Positions 15,972-25,242 of a stretch of DNA of 64,000 nucleotides are shown in pieces. The DNA comes from Litorivivens lipolytica (GTDB lineage Bacteria > Pseudomonadota > Gammaproteobacteria > Pseudomonadales > Spongiibacteraceae), in NCBI RefSeq assembly GCF_014191715.1, contig NZ_JACHWY010000003.1, positions 62,001-126,000 on the forward strand, written 5' to 3'. The translations under genes were made by a program, and so were the position numbers. The first letter of the stretch is position 1. Every line of letters begins with the position of its first letter. Below the pieces are notes generated by a model. That model was not told the origin of the DNA. It saw only the letters and a list, made by a program, of their open reading frames with translations, and did no database searches.

Positions 15972-17201
15972 ATGCCTGTATTCCTGCGCTTTTTCGCCCT
16001 TGTTCTCTTATTCAGCGCCTCACTGGTGCGCGGCGAAAACCTGAATACCACCTATATCACGCTGGCGTCAGCGGTCTATGAAGACTCCCTGATCAGCGCC
16101 CGGGATCTGCAAAGCCACATCGACGCCCTGCTGGCACAGCCCTCGCCCAAGACCCTGAGCGCCGCTCGCGATGCCTGGCGCAAGGCGCGCGTGCCCTACC
16201 AGCAGAGCGAAACCTTCCGCTTTGCCAACCCGGAAATTGACGACTGGGAAGGCGCACTCAATGCCTGGCCTTTAGACGAGGGGCTGATTGATTACGTCAG
16301 CGACGACTACTTTCATGAAATGGGCAACCTGGGCGCGCAGCTGAATATCATTGCCAACCCCACGATCCAGCTTGCCGGGCAGGAAATCGACGCCAGAGAG
16401 ATCTCCCCCGAACTGATTCAGTCTTTTCACGAATTTGCCGGTAGTGAAGCCAATGTGGCGTCCGGTTACCACGCCATCGAATTTTTGCTTTGGGGGCAGG
16501 ATCTGAACGGCACCCAAGCCGGTGCGGGTGAGCGCCCCTATACCGACTTTGTCGTGGATGATAACTGCAGCAACGGTCATTGCGAGCGTCGCCGCCAGTA
16601 CCTGAAGGCCGTGACCACCTTGCTGGTCAGCGATCTTGAGGCCATGGTCGCTCGCTGGCAGGCCGGCGGTGATCTACACAAGAAATACAGCACGATGTCT
16701 GAGGAAGCAGTGGCCAACAGCATTGTGTTCAGTATCGGTTCCCTGTCACTGGGAGAACTGGCTGGCGAGCGCATGAAAGTGCCTCTGGAAGCCAATTCCA
16801 CCGAAGACGAGCACGACTGCTTCAGCGACAACACCCACTGGTCGCACTATTACAACGCCCTCGGCATGCAGAACCTGTTTACGGGACAGTATCAGCGTAT
16901 CAATGGCGACAGCGTCGGCGGCCCCTCGCTCGCAGACTTTGCGCGCAAGCGTGCACCGGAAGCTACCGAGCATCTGCGACGTGCCATGAATGTCAGCGTA
17001 GAAAAAACTCAGGCTCTGGTGAAGGCCGCCGAACACAAAATAAAACCTATGAAATTTGACCAGATGATTGCCGAAGGCAACCGCGAGGGTCGCGCACTAG
17101 TCATGAACGCGATTGACGCGCTGGTTGCACAGACCACCGCACTGGAAGATCTGGCCCGCACCCTGGGACTGGGCTCAGAGAACAGCGATGCCTCGCACTA
17201 A
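15972..17201 (+). CDS. Imelysin (peptidase M75/IrpA) family protein
   Basis: 409 residues, exported by a signal peptide (PVFLRFFALVLLFSASLVRG). The imelysin signature GxHxxE is present as GYHAIE at residues 165-170, followed by FLLWGQDL. These helical-bundle proteins (IrpA, the EfeO core, IcmP) bind metal and are tied to iron uptake; peptidase activity is disputed. A Fur-like box lies upstream. The gene overlaps the di-haem oxidoreductase gene by 14 bases. The same order (imelysin, di-haem protein, imelysin, DUF1513) is known from pseudomonads. Confidence 0.9.
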   Translation: MPVFLRFFALVLLFSASLVRGENLNTTYITLASAVYEDSLISARDLQSHIDALLAQPSPKTLSAARDAWRKARVPYQQSETFRFANPEIDDWEGALNAWPLDEGLIDYVSDDYFHEMGNLGAQLNIIANPTIQLAGQEIDAREISPELIQSFHEFAGSEANVASGYHAIEFLLWGQDLNGTQAGAGERPYTDFVVDDNCSNGHCERRRQYLKAVTTLLVSDLEAMVARWQAGGDLHKKYSTMSEEAVANSIVFSIGSLSLGELAGERMKVPLEANSTEDEHDCFSDNTHWSHYYNALGMQNLFTGQYQRINGDSVGGPSLADFARKRAPEATEHLRRAMNVSVEKTQALVKAAEHKIKPMKFDQMIAEGNREGRALVMNAIDALVAQTTALEDLARTLGLGSENSDASH

Positions 17202-18444
17202 GCCTCTTTTCGTTACGCTTCACCTGTTTGCTCTGACCGCCCTGCTATTGCAGGGCGCCTGCCAGTCGGTCGAACAACACTTGCCCGCCAATACCCTCGG
17301 CGGTGCACTCACCTCGTCAGCGCCGCCCCATCAAGTGTCGTCCACTTTCACTCCGGAGGAACGCCTGCAATACAGCCTCGGCGCCTCCTTCTTCAACAAA
17401 CCTTGGGTAACAGCACCTAGCACCACCCACGACCGCGACGGCCTCGGCCCCCTGTTTAACGCCCATAGCTGCAGCAGCTGCCACCCCCGCGCCGGGCGCG
17501 GGCTATTGCCGGGTGCCAGTACTGCCGAGCGCGGCGGTCTGCTGTTTCGTTTCGCGAATACCGGCGGCCCGTTTGGCGCACAGCTACAAACGCGGGCGCT
17601 GCCGGGCTTTATCGCAGAGGGACAGGTGGGCCTGTCCTACAAAGAGCAGACGCTCCGCCTAGCGGACGGGGAAACGATTGCGCTGAGAAAGCCGAACTAT
17701 CTTTCCGAACACCCGGGACTGTCTCCCAGGTTGGCGCCGCGACTGATCGGCATGGGCTTGATCGATGCGATACCGCAGAAAGCGCTCGCGGCTAATGCCG
17801 ATCCCGACGATCGCAATCGCGACGGCATCAGTGGTCGCTACGCCGGTCGCTTTGGCTGGAAGGGTGAACAGCCCACGCTGCGCGACCAGGTGGCCAAAGC
17901 CTTTGCCGAAGACTTGGGCATCACGAACACCCTGTTTTCTCACACCGCAGGCTGCGAGCAAAACCCGGCGCGCTGTGAAGCGATCAGCGGCGGCGATCCG
18001 GAACTGAGCGACGAGGGCCTGGAGCAAGTGGTGGGCTATCTCGCTCGACTGAATGTGCCTCCAGCTCGCCTAAGTGATGAGCACCGCGAAGGCTGGACGC
18101 TATTTCAAATCGCCGGCTGCGGGAGCTGTCATACTCCCTCATGGCAAACCGGGCAGCACGCCGAGCCCCAACTCAACGAACAGACCATTTACCCCTTCAG
18201 TGATTTTCTGTTGCACGATATGGGTGAAGCGCTGTCTGACCCTGCCAGCGCAGATGCCCGAGAGTGGCGCACGGCGTCGCTGTGGGCGCTGGGTGACGGC
18301 CCGTATCTGCACGACGGTCGTGCCCGCACTGTATTGGAAGCCATTTTCTGGCATGGCGGCGAAGCCCAACAGAGTGTGGATGCTGTAAGGCAATTCACCG
18401 GCACGCAGCGCGCCGCGCTGATAGAATTCTTACGCGCGCTCTAG
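17188..18444 (+). CDS. Di-haem oxidoreductase (DHOR/thiol oxidoreductase-like c-type cytochrome)
   Basis: 418 residues with an N-terminal signal (Cys25 may be lipidated, though the box LQGAC is atypical) and two c-type haem sites: CSSCH at residues 95-99 and CGSCH at 311-315. Around them are RDGLGPLFNAHSC and FSDFLLHDMGEALSD, typical of the DUF1111/di-haem oxidoreductase family that is related to MauG-type peroxidases. Periplasmic. Start chosen at ATG 17188, inside the end of the imelysin gene, because the signal peptide begins there. Within this operon it could pass electrons during iron oxidation or reduction; that is inference. Confidence 0.88.
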   Translation: MPRTKPLFVTLHLFALTALLLQGACQSVEQHLPANTLGGALTSSAPPHQVSSTFTPEERLQYSLGASFFNKPWVTAPSTTHDRDGLGPLFNAHSCSSCHPRAGRGLLPGASTAERGGLLFRFANTGGPFGAQLQTRALPGFIAEGQVGLSYKEQTLRLADGETIALRKPNYLSEHPGLSPRLAPRLIGMGLIDAIPQKALAANADPDDRNRDGISGRYAGRFGWKGEQPTLRDQVAKAFAEDLGITNTLFSHTAGCEQNPARCEAISGGDPELSDEGLEQVVGYLARLNVPPARLSDEHREGWTLFQIAGCGSCHTPSWQTGQHAEPQLNEQTIYPFSDFLLHDMGEALSDPASADAREWRTASLWALGDGPYLHDGRARTVLEAIFWHGGEAQQSVDAVRQFTGTQRAALIEFLRAL

Positions 18445-18486
18445 CAAATCGTTTTCAGGGGCAATCCATTGACTGGCAAAAACGCA

Positions 18487-19575
18487 ATGACACACACTTT
18501 TTCCCGAGTCAGCCTGAGTCTGGCCTTCTGTTTTCTCGCCGCCTGCGGTAAGGCGCCGGAGCAGCAATTGCTCGACGCCACCGGCAGCGAAGCCATCCTG
18601 CCCTTACATGAAAAGTTTCTGGCGGAGTCCCTGAGCCTGTCGCAAAACACCAGTGCCTTTTGCGCCCAAAACTCACGTTCGGCGGAAGATCTCGCCGCCC
18701 TGCGCGATCGCTGGGTAGCCGCCATGAACGGCTGGGAAGGCATTCAAAGCATTCAGTTTGGCCCGGTTACCGACGACAACCAGGCTTGGAAAGTACAGTT
18801 CTGGCCCGACCGCAAAAACCTGATTGCCCGCAAAACCGAACAGTTCGTCATCGGCGACGAAGCCATCACCCTGCCCGCCCTACAGGATTCCAGCGTGGTC
18901 ATTCAGGGCCTTTCGGCCATGGAATATCTGCTCTACGACAAACCCGCAGCCAAACTGATCGGCCCCGACGGGCAAGGATATTGCGACCACCTGAACGCCG
19001 CCGCCAGCAATCTGCAGCAGGTTGCGGATTTCCTGCATGAAGGCTGGCACCCGAGCGGTAAAAACTACCTCGGCACGTGGCAGTCACCCGGCCCGGACAA
19101 TCTGGATTACCCGGATGAAAACGCAGCCATCGGCGCCTTGATCGAAACCATTGTCTACGGCCTAGAGCGCATCAAGCGCGACAAGCTGCAGCGCCCCCTT
19201 GGCCTTGAAGGCGGACAAGCCAACACCTTTCTACTGGAGTGGTGGCGCAGCCAGCAATCTCGTGAAGCCATTCTGATCAACCTGCACAGCCTGCAACTAC
19301 TTTACAGCGCGGGAAATGGCGCCGGTTTGAACGAACTGCTGCAAGCGCGCGGCGCCACCGAACTCAGCGACACTGTGACCACCCAGTTTGATCGCGCCAT
19401 CAGTGCCATCGCCAGCCTTGAAGGCAGCCTCGAACAGAACCATGCCAAAGCCGCAAACGCCGAGTCTTTAGAAACGCTTTACGCAACACTCACTGATTTG
19501 CTGGCGGCCTTTAAACGCGAAATCCCGTCGACTTTAGGCATTACCCTGGGCTTTAACGCCAATGACGGCGACTGA
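18487..19575 (+). CDS. Second imelysin-like lipoprotein, altered GxHxxE motif
   Basis: 362 residues. The signal peptide MTHTFSRVSLSLAFCFLAAC ends in a clear lipobox, followed by an imelysin helical domain. The motif corresponding to GxHxxE reads GLSAME (in VVIQGLSAMEYLLYD), so the metal-binding His is Ser while Glu is kept. Such degenerate copies regularly follow the di-haem gene in this cluster type. A TTG at 18469 with AGGGG eight bases upstream is an alternative start that adds six residues before the signal. Its end overlaps the DUF1513 gene by 14 bases. Confidence 0.85.
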   Translation: MTHTFSRVSLSLAFCFLAACGKAPEQQLLDATGSEAILPLHEKFLAESLSLSQNTSAFCAQNSRSAEDLAALRDRWVAAMNGWEGIQSIQFGPVTDDNQAWKVQFWPDRKNLIARKTEQFVIGDEAITLPALQDSSVVIQGLSAMEYLLYDKPAAKLIGPDGQGYCDHLNAAASNLQQVADFLHEGWHPSGKNYLGTWQSPGPDNLDYPDENAAIGALIETIVYGLERIKRDKLQRPLGLEGGQANTFLLEWWRSQQSREAILINLHSLQLLYSAGNGAGLNELLQARGATELSDTVTTQFDRAISAIASLEGSLEQNHAKAANAESLETLYATLTDLLAAFKREIPSTLGITLGFNANDGD

Positions 19576-20650
19576 GTTTTCCCGCCGTCAGATTCTGGGC
19601 GGCTGCCTCGCCGGGCTTGCGCTGAGCCTGACCGGCACGGTCGCCGCAGGCAGCAAGCGCCGGATTTATTCGGCGGCCAGCGATCGTAATAATCGTCATT
19701 TTCTGTGCTGCTGGGCAGAGGGCGAATTGCAGTTCAAAGTAGCCAGCTCCGGTCGCGGCCACGATGTCCTTCTGAATGTGCACACCAATAGCGCGCTCTA
19801 TTTTGCGCGCCGCCCGGGTACCTGGCTGACGGTGCTCGATGCTCACAGCGGTGAACTTCAGGCGAGTGTCACCAGCCCGGCCGGCCGACATTTTTATGGC
19901 CACGGCACCTTGATTCAGCAAGGTGAGATTTTGCTGACCAGCGAAAATGATTTCGCTAATGGCGGTCAGGGTGTGATCGGTATCTACGATTGTCGCGATA
20001 ACTATCGGCGTATCGGAGAATTCGCCAGCGGCGGAATCGGCCCGCATCAGATCGCCACGATGCCGAATGGCCGAACTCTGGTTGTCGCCAATGGCGGCAT
20101 ACTGACGCTACCGGGATCAAACCGCGACAAATTGAATCTGGATTCCATGCAACCGAACCTGAGTTATATCGATAGTCGCACGGGGCAATTGCTCGGCCAG
20201 TATCAACCGCCGCACCCACAATTAAGTCTGCGCCACCTGGATGTAAACAACGCCGGTGAGGTGACCGTCGGCGCTCAGTTTGAGGGTGATACGGCACAAA
20301 CCCTGCCGCTGTTATTTCGTCATTGGGGCGAAGACACACTGCAGCCACTCAGCGCCAGTGACACGGTATGGCGAAGCCACAACCACTATATCGCCAGCGT
20401 TGCCAGTGCTGGCGATACGGTTATTGCCACCTCGCCCCGCGGCAACTGCATCAGCCGCTGGCGCAACGGCCAATTCGAAAAACTCGAACATTTGAATGAT
20501 GTCGCCGGCGTCGCTTTCGACCCGCAGCGCAATGCCTTTGTAACCAGTAACGGTCGCGGCCAGTTGGTACACGTAGATCAGCAAGGGCTCAGCTTGACTG
20601 GCCGCGTTGCCGATCTGCGCTGGGACAACCATATGGAATTGAGCACATGA
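19562..20650 (+). CDS. DUF1513 family Tat-exported protein
   Basis: 362 residues starting with a twin-arginine signal (FSRRQILGGCLAGLALSLTG). The body looks like a WD40/YVTN-type beta propeller: repeated strands with DAHSGEL, GHGTLIQQGEILLTSENDF and SGGIGPHQIATMPNGRTLVVANGG match the DUF1513 family. No activity is established, but it accompanies imelysin and di-haem proteins in iron-regulated loci. Tat export suggests folding with a cofactor before transport. Its TGA overlaps the ATG of the multicopper oxidase (ATGA). Confidence 0.87.
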   Translation: MTATEFSRRQILGGCLAGLALSLTGTVAAGSKRRIYSAASDRNNRHFLCCWAEGELQFKVASSGRGHDVLLNVHTNSALYFARRPGTWLTVLDAHSGELQASVTSPAGRHFYGHGTLIQQGEILLTSENDFANGGQGVIGIYDCRDNYRRIGEFASGGIGPHQIATMPNGRTLVVANGGILTLPGSNRDKLNLDSMQPNLSYIDSRTGQLLGQYQPPHPQLSLRHLDVNNAGEVTVGAQFEGDTAQTLPLLFRHWGEDTLQPLSASDTVWRSHNHYIASVASAGDTVIATSPRGNCISRWRNGQFEKLEHLNDVAGVAFDPQRNAFVTSNGRGQLVHVDQQGLSLTGRVADLRWDNHMELST

Positions 20651-22038
20651 AGCGACGCCGCTTTCTACAGCACTCACTGCAGGCCGCCGCAGCGGCCACT
20701 CTGGCGATGAGCCCGCAGCTCAGTTTGAGCCTGTCACGACGCCCGGACTACGACTACATTCTCACCGCTGAAGAAAAGCCCCTGTCTATTCTGCCGAATA
20801 CTACCAGTCCGGCACTCGCCTTTAATGGTGAATTTCCGGCGCCGGTAATTCGCGCTCGCCAGGGCGAAAAGCTGCGCGTTCATTTCACCAACAAATTGTC
20901 CCAGGAAACCACCATCCACTGGCACGGCATCCGGCTCGACAACGCCATGGACGGAGTACCTTACCTCACTCAGTTACCGGTAAAACCCGGCGCCAGCTTT
21001 GACTACGAATTTGTCTGCCCCGACGCCGGCACCTTCTGGTACCACCCCCACATGCACAGTGTCGAGCAACTGGGTAAAGGCTTGGTGGGCGCCTTAATTG
21101 TGGAAGAGAAAAACAAACCGGCCTTTGACGCGGATGTCATTGTGGGTTTTAAAGACTGGCGCCTGAACAAAGACGGCAGTTTCAAAACTCTGTCAGAACC
21201 ACGCCACGCTGCGCGCGCCGGCACCCTTGGCAATGTCGCGACCGTTAACGGCGAATTGCTGCCAGAAATAGAAGTGCCCGCCAACGCAACCGTTCGCGTG
21301 CGCTTACTGAATATGGATAACAGTCGGCAGTTCGCTATCAGCCTCGGCGAGCATCTCGGGCAAGACAACGCCAGTATCATAGCGATCGACGCCATGCCGG
21401 TACCGAACAAAGCGCTCGATATTCATCAACTGGGCGTGGGTATGCGCCTCGACCTGGGCTTGCACACACCTGCCGACGCAGGTGTAGAAATTCCGATTTA
21501 CGATGTTAAAGGTCGCTTCTATCAAAAGGTCTGCAGCTTGCGCACCACCGCGCCGATTCGAAGCACGGCGCCGCCAGCCATCCCAACCTTGCCACCCAAC
21601 CCGGTTTCCGAGCCCGACGTGAGCAAGGCCGAAACTCACCGTTTTGTATTTGAGTGGGCCGGCGCCATGACACCGGTGTCAGCCAGCGGTCACACCCACC
21701 ACGAGTTCTGGACCATCAACCGCCGCGCCTGGGCTGGCATGCACAGCGCCAACCTGCCCGAACCACTGGCGGAACTTGAGCTGGGCAAGAGTTATATCTT
21801 CGAGTTGCACAACGCGACGCCGCACGGGCACCCGATTCACCTGCACGGGCTGATCTTCAAAGTGTTAAGTTCAGACAAGAAAAACATCACGCCGTTTTTT
21901 ACCGACACGATTCTGCTCGAAAAAAATGAACGCGCCACCATAGCGTTTGTCGCTGACAACCCCGGCGGCTGGATGTATCACTGCCATGTGATTGAGCATA
22001 TGAAAACCGGCTTGATGGGCTATATTCGAATTTCCTGA
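20647..22038 (+). CDS. Multicopper oxidase (Tat-exported, cupredoxin family)
   Basis: 463 residues with a Tat signal (KRRRFLQHSLQAAAAA) and three cupredoxin domains. All copper ligands are visible: HWHG at 91-94, WYHPHMH at 131-137, HPIHLHG at 395-401, and HCHVIEHMKTGLM at 445-457 with type-1 Cys446 and axial Met457. Family members oxidise Fe(II), Cu(I) or phenols with O2. Being last in a Fur-box operon with imelysins and a di-haem protein, ferroxidase activity is the most likely role. No Met-rich insert like that of CueO is obvious. Confidence 0.92.
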   Translation: MKRRRFLQHSLQAAAAATLAMSPQLSLSLSRRPDYDYILTAEEKPLSILPNTTSPALAFNGEFPAPVIRARQGEKLRVHFTNKLSQETTIHWHGIRLDNAMDGVPYLTQLPVKPGASFDYEFVCPDAGTFWYHPHMHSVEQLGKGLVGALIVEEKNKPAFDADVIVGFKDWRLNKDGSFKTLSEPRHAARAGTLGNVATVNGELLPEIEVPANATVRVRLLNMDNSRQFAISLGEHLGQDNASIIAIDAMPVPNKALDIHQLGVGMRLDLGLHTPADAGVEIPIYDVKGRFYQKVCSLRTTAPIRSTAPPAIPTLPPNPVSEPDVSKAETHRFVFEWAGAMTPVSASGHTHHEFWTINRRAWAGMHSANLPEPLAELELGKSYIFELHNATPHGHPIHLHGLIFKVLSSDKKNITPFFTDTILLEKNERATIAFVADNPGGWMYHCHVIEHMKTGLMGYIRIS

Positions 22039-22063
22039 CACCCGCAGAACGCGCGAATTGCGC

Positions 22064-22933
22064 TTATGAATAGGGGCGAATAATTCGATTGGCAAACTGC
22101 TCCATCATTCGCTTTTTGTCATCGAGACTGGAGCCTTTACCGAGCGCGTATTCAAAGGGCATATTCAGCCCGGAGCTCATACCGTGTTCGGCCAACCGCT
22201 GAAACATTGCAAGATCGGGTTCAGCCATTAAACCAATCAAGGTATCAAAGGGGCGATCGGCTCGACCGTAGTCGCTGCGCAATTGATTGAGCTCCGCAAG
22301 CACTTGCGGAACCTCCTCGGGCGTATTGCCAGCGCCAATCCAACCATCGCCATAACGCGCAGCCCGCCGCAGTGCCAACTTGTTAGCACCCCCGATATAG
22401 ATTGGAATGTCATTCTTGGGTGCTGGTGCCAGTCGGATGGGCGGGAAGTCGATGTAGTCACCGTGATACTCGACAAGTTCAGGCTTCCACAATACCCGCA
22501 GTGCTTCGAGACATTCATCCAGCCGCTTGCCGCGGGTTTTAAAATCAATGCCGTAAATATCAAACTCTTCCCGCATCCAGCCTGCGCCCGCACCCAGGAC
22601 AAAACGGCCGTCACTGAGAATATCCAGCGTGGCGCATGCCTTGGCGACTTCGATGGGATTACGCAGTGGCAAGACATACACGCCGCAGGTAAAGCGCAGT
22701 GTTGTGGTGGCCGCAGCCACAGCCCCAAACAGGGCCCATTGATCCGGGTATTCCGAGTCTTCGGTCTGGGGCGGGTAACCGCTGTCTGAATAGGGATAAC
22801 CCGCCTCCATCACGCCGGGGTAAAGCGCGTGGTCGCCACTCATCACGCCGTGAAAACCGACCTCTTCCGCAAAACGGGCAATCTCAATTAACTGATCGGT
22901 CTCGGCCCAGGTGATAGGTTGCCAGAATTTCAT
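22064..22933 (-). CDS. LLM class (luciferase-like) flavin oxidoreductase, TIGR03619-like
   Basis: A 289-residue TIM-barrel protein: EEVGFHGVMSGDHALYP, TLRFTCGVYVLPLRNPIEVAKACATLDILSDGRFVLGAGAGWMREEFDIYGIDFKTRGKRLDECLE is the signature stretch of bacterial luciferase-like monooxygenases. The subgroup is often called F420-dependent, but F420 use cannot be read from sequence and FMN is equally possible. CGGAGGCTGT precedes the ATG. It is the last gene of the five-gene minus-strand operon and converges on the multicopper oxidase. An oxygenation step on the unknown substrate of this operon is inferred. Confidence 0.88.
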   Translation of the reverse strand: MKFWQPITWAETDQLIEIARFAEEVGFHGVMSGDHALYPGVMEAGYPYSDSGYPPQTEDSEYPDQWALFGAVAAATTTLRFTCGVYVLPLRNPIEVAKACATLDILSDGRFVLGAGAGWMREEFDIYGIDFKTRGKRLDECLEALRVLWKPELVEYHGDYIDFPPIRLAPAPKNDIPIYIGGANKLALRRAARYGDGWIGAGNTPEEVPQVLAELNQLRSDYGRADRPFDTLIGLMAEPDLAMFQRLAEHGMSSGLNMPFEYALGKGSSLDDKKRMMEQFANRIIRPYS

Positions 22934-22952
22934 ACAGCCTCCGCAACAGTCT

Positions 22953-23963
22953 TTACTGTTGGCAATCGATGAGTACTTTAGCGGCAGTGCTGATATCTCC
23001 AGCCAGCGCCAAGGCCTCGGTAAATTTCGACAGAGGAAGGCAATGACTGATCAACGGAGAAACGTCGATGTCACCACGACTCAACATCGAAATGACGTCT
23101 GAAAACTCGTTGTCGTAAGCCATCGAGCCCGTGACCACCAGCTCACGCATCAGCAGATTGACGAGATCGAAGGAAACCGGCGCCTTATGCAAACCGAGCA
23201 CAACAACGCGCGCCCCGGTTTTAGCCAGTGAGGTAATTTGTTCGAACACCGGACCGGCGCCAGTGGTTTCCAGATAGAGATCGGTGTTCGGGACCGACAT
23301 TCCCATCAGATCAGTACGACCTTGGTGTTCCATCAATGCCGCTGCCAGATCGGTCTGCGCCTGAATCGTGGTCGCGCCCAGTTGGCGGGCAATCGACAGC
23401 CGGAACTCCGAAAGATCGACTGCAACAATGTCGGATACACCCAGGTAACGCAGGGCAACGATGGCGCTTAAGCCGATCGGCCCTGCGCCAAAAACAACCA
23501 CTCTGTCACCTTGTTTGGCCTGCCCTTTGTGACAGCCGTGAAGCGCAACCGAAAGCGGCTCGACCAGAGCAGCGTGCTCCGAAGGCAAGGTATCGGGCAC
23601 TTTCAACAGGGCGCGAGGATCTCGCGCTACGCCGCGCACCTGCAAAAATGGCGCAAAACCGCCTTCAGGACCGCCGTTGCCAATGGCATTGGCGTTCGCC
23701 ATCGGATTGATAACCACCCGATCACCCGCCGACAGCGAACCTACATTTTCCCCCAGCGCGGCCACCGTCCCCACCAGCTCGTGTCCGAGCGGCATGGGTT
23801 GAGTACCTCCCAAGCCCCCCATTCGGATATAACCAAGATCCGAACCGCAGATGCCGCACAGTGACACCTTGACCAGCACGTCGTCGTCACCGGGTTCAGG
23901 GATATCAACCTGATCAATCCGAACATCGTCAGGGCCATGTACATTAACCAGGGGCATTTTCAT
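22953..23963 (-). CDS. Zinc-type alcohol dehydrogenase (MDR family) lacking the structural zinc loop
   Basis: 336 residues. Catalytic zinc ligands are in CGICGSD (Cys) and GHELVG (His, Glu); the NAD-binding VVFGAGPIGLSAIVALRYLGV is intact. The four-cysteine structural-zinc lobe usual in this family is missing: the matching stretch INPMANANAIGNGGPEGGF has no Cys. The start is taken at the ATG 23963 with AAGGA about 11 bases upstream; the frame to 24014 overlaps the next gene's end. It stands four bases from the MBL-fold gene. Substrate unknown, probably a secondary alcohol made by or for the neighbouring enzymes. Confidence 0.85.
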   Translation of the reverse strand: MKMPLVNVHGPDDVRIDQVDIPEPGDDDVLVKVSLCGICGSDLGYIRMGGLGGTQPMPLGHELVGTVAALGENVGSLSAGDRVVINPMANANAIGNGGPEGGFAPFLQVRGVARDPRALLKVPDTLPSEHAALVEPLSVALHGCHKGQAKQGDRVVVFGAGPIGLSAIVALRYLGVSDIVAVDLSEFRLSIARQLGATTIQAQTDLAAALMEHQGRTDLMGMSVPNTDLYLETTGAGPVFEQITSLAKTGARVVVLGLHKAPVSFDLVNLLMRELVVTGSMAYDNEFSDVISMLSRGDIDVSPLISHCLPLSKFTEALALAGDISTAAKVLIDCQQ

Positions 23964-23967
23964 GGCA

Positions 23968-25242
23968 TCAGTTTTCCTTGTTGGCGGCTTCGGCTTTTTC
24001 TGAAAGCAGATCAATCTGATGGCGCAGCCAGGACGATAACCAGAAATTTTCAGATTGCTTTAGTAGCGCCTGATGGATGTCGCGCGCCAAGGCATAACTC
24101 GCGCTCGTCCCCGACCTGGCATTGTGAATCAAATCCAACAAATGCAGCGCCTGCTCATAATGGCCGCCGCGATATTTTTCCTGCGCCCGCGTCAGCAGAT
24201 TATCGACGCCCGCCAGCTCCACAATATCCGTATGCACACTGTTTGCCGGAACGCTGTAAAGCTCGGTGGTTGACTCGTGATGAAACCAACCCGCGTAGCT
24301 TTCCCAGATGGCACGAACACTCCAGCTCACCTTGCCGTAACCTTCTCCCACATGAAGCTCGGGAGGAATACGGATTTCCTGCATCAGTTGGTGGACTGTT
24401 TTACCGCTATTCATTCCCTTCACGGTTTCGTCGTGCACATGCAGAATAGCGCCATGCAAGGCCTTGAGTTCGTCTTGAATTATCGCGCTGCCGACAATCG
24501 GACCATGATGACCGTAAAGAATCATCTTGGGCTCCAGTTCTCGCACTACCTCGACAGCGCGAGCCACGACCAAAGCCTCCCGATAGCGATCGCCACGAAT
24601 CGTGACCAGATTGGGGAAATGCCCGAAGGGGCAACCGAATAAATTGCCGGTGAAACAGATTCGCTGCTTCGGCAACCAGACAATCACAGAGTCATTAGTT
24701 TCGGCGCCCGGCACCGCAATAATCTCGAACGCTATACCGCCCAGCTCAAAGCTATACCGCTCATCAACCAGCAGGTCTGGCACCGGGGTGTCCTGCGCCG
24801 GATACTCGGTATAGCCGTGCTCCTGATAATGCGCAAAGGCCTTCATAAACTTACTGGTAAACGCAAAGGCAGAACGGTTACCCCGAAACGGCCCCAGCCT
24901 TCCATCATAGGCTTGATGCTCCGGGTTATTCGCACCCGCGATAACCCTTAAACCAGGATTCTTCTCGCGGAAATAGGCCACGCCGCCTACATGATCCACA
25001 TGCCCCTGCGTCAAGATCAAGGTGTGTAAGGGCTGCTCTGAAAAACTCGCAAGATTGGCGTCGATAACCGGCGCCTCCATGCCCATACCGGCATTGAGTT
25101 GCACGATGCCTTCCGACGTTTCTATGCGATACACATTGGAGAAGGCTTCGCTCAGGCTTATAAAATCGTTTATTCGTTTTCCGCTATCAAAGCGCGACGG
25201 ATTCGGTTCAATGGGACGTTCTTTGTATATTGCCTGACGCAT
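23968..25242 (-). CDS. Metallo-beta-lactamase fold protein with alkylsulfatase-like dimerisation domain
   Basis: 424 residues. The MBL metal motif reads TQGHVDHVGG, so the first His of THxHxDH is Gln. Later ligands appear in the GHHGP region. The C-terminal part (GYGKVSWSVRAIWESYAGWFHHESTTELYSVP, split here only by description) matches the alkylsulfatase dimerisation domain of SdsA-type enzymes. Linear alkylsulfatases hydrolyse sulfate esters; the altered metal motif makes this reaction uncertain. The start overlaps the stop of the upstream sulfotransferase-like gene (TGATG). Confidence 0.8.
   Translation of the reverse strand: MRQAIYKERPIEPNPSRFDSGKRINDFISLSEAFSNVYRIETSEGIVQLNAGMGMEAPVIDANLASFSEQPLHTLILTQGHVDHVGGVAYFREKNPGLRVIAGANNPEHQAYDGRLGPFRGNRSAFAFTSKFMKAFAHYQEHGYTEYPAQDTPVPDLLVDERYSFELGGIAFEIIAVPGAETNDSVIVWLPKQRICFTGNLFGCPFGHFPNLVTIRGDRYREALVVARAVEVVRELEPKMILYGHHGPIVGSAIIQDELKALHGAILHVHDETVKGMNSGKTVHQLMQEIRIPPELHVGEGYGKVSWSVRAIWESYAGWFHHESTTELYSVPANSVHTDIVELAGVDNLLTRAQEKYRGGHYEQALHLLDLIHNARSGTSASYALARDIHQALLKQSENFWLSSWLRHQIDLLSEKAEAANKEN

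Noticed and set aside
22064-22933. Use of coenzyme F420 by the LLM protein
   Set aside because: The subgroup name suggests F420, but no F420 biosynthesis gene is in the window and FMN-using members look alike.
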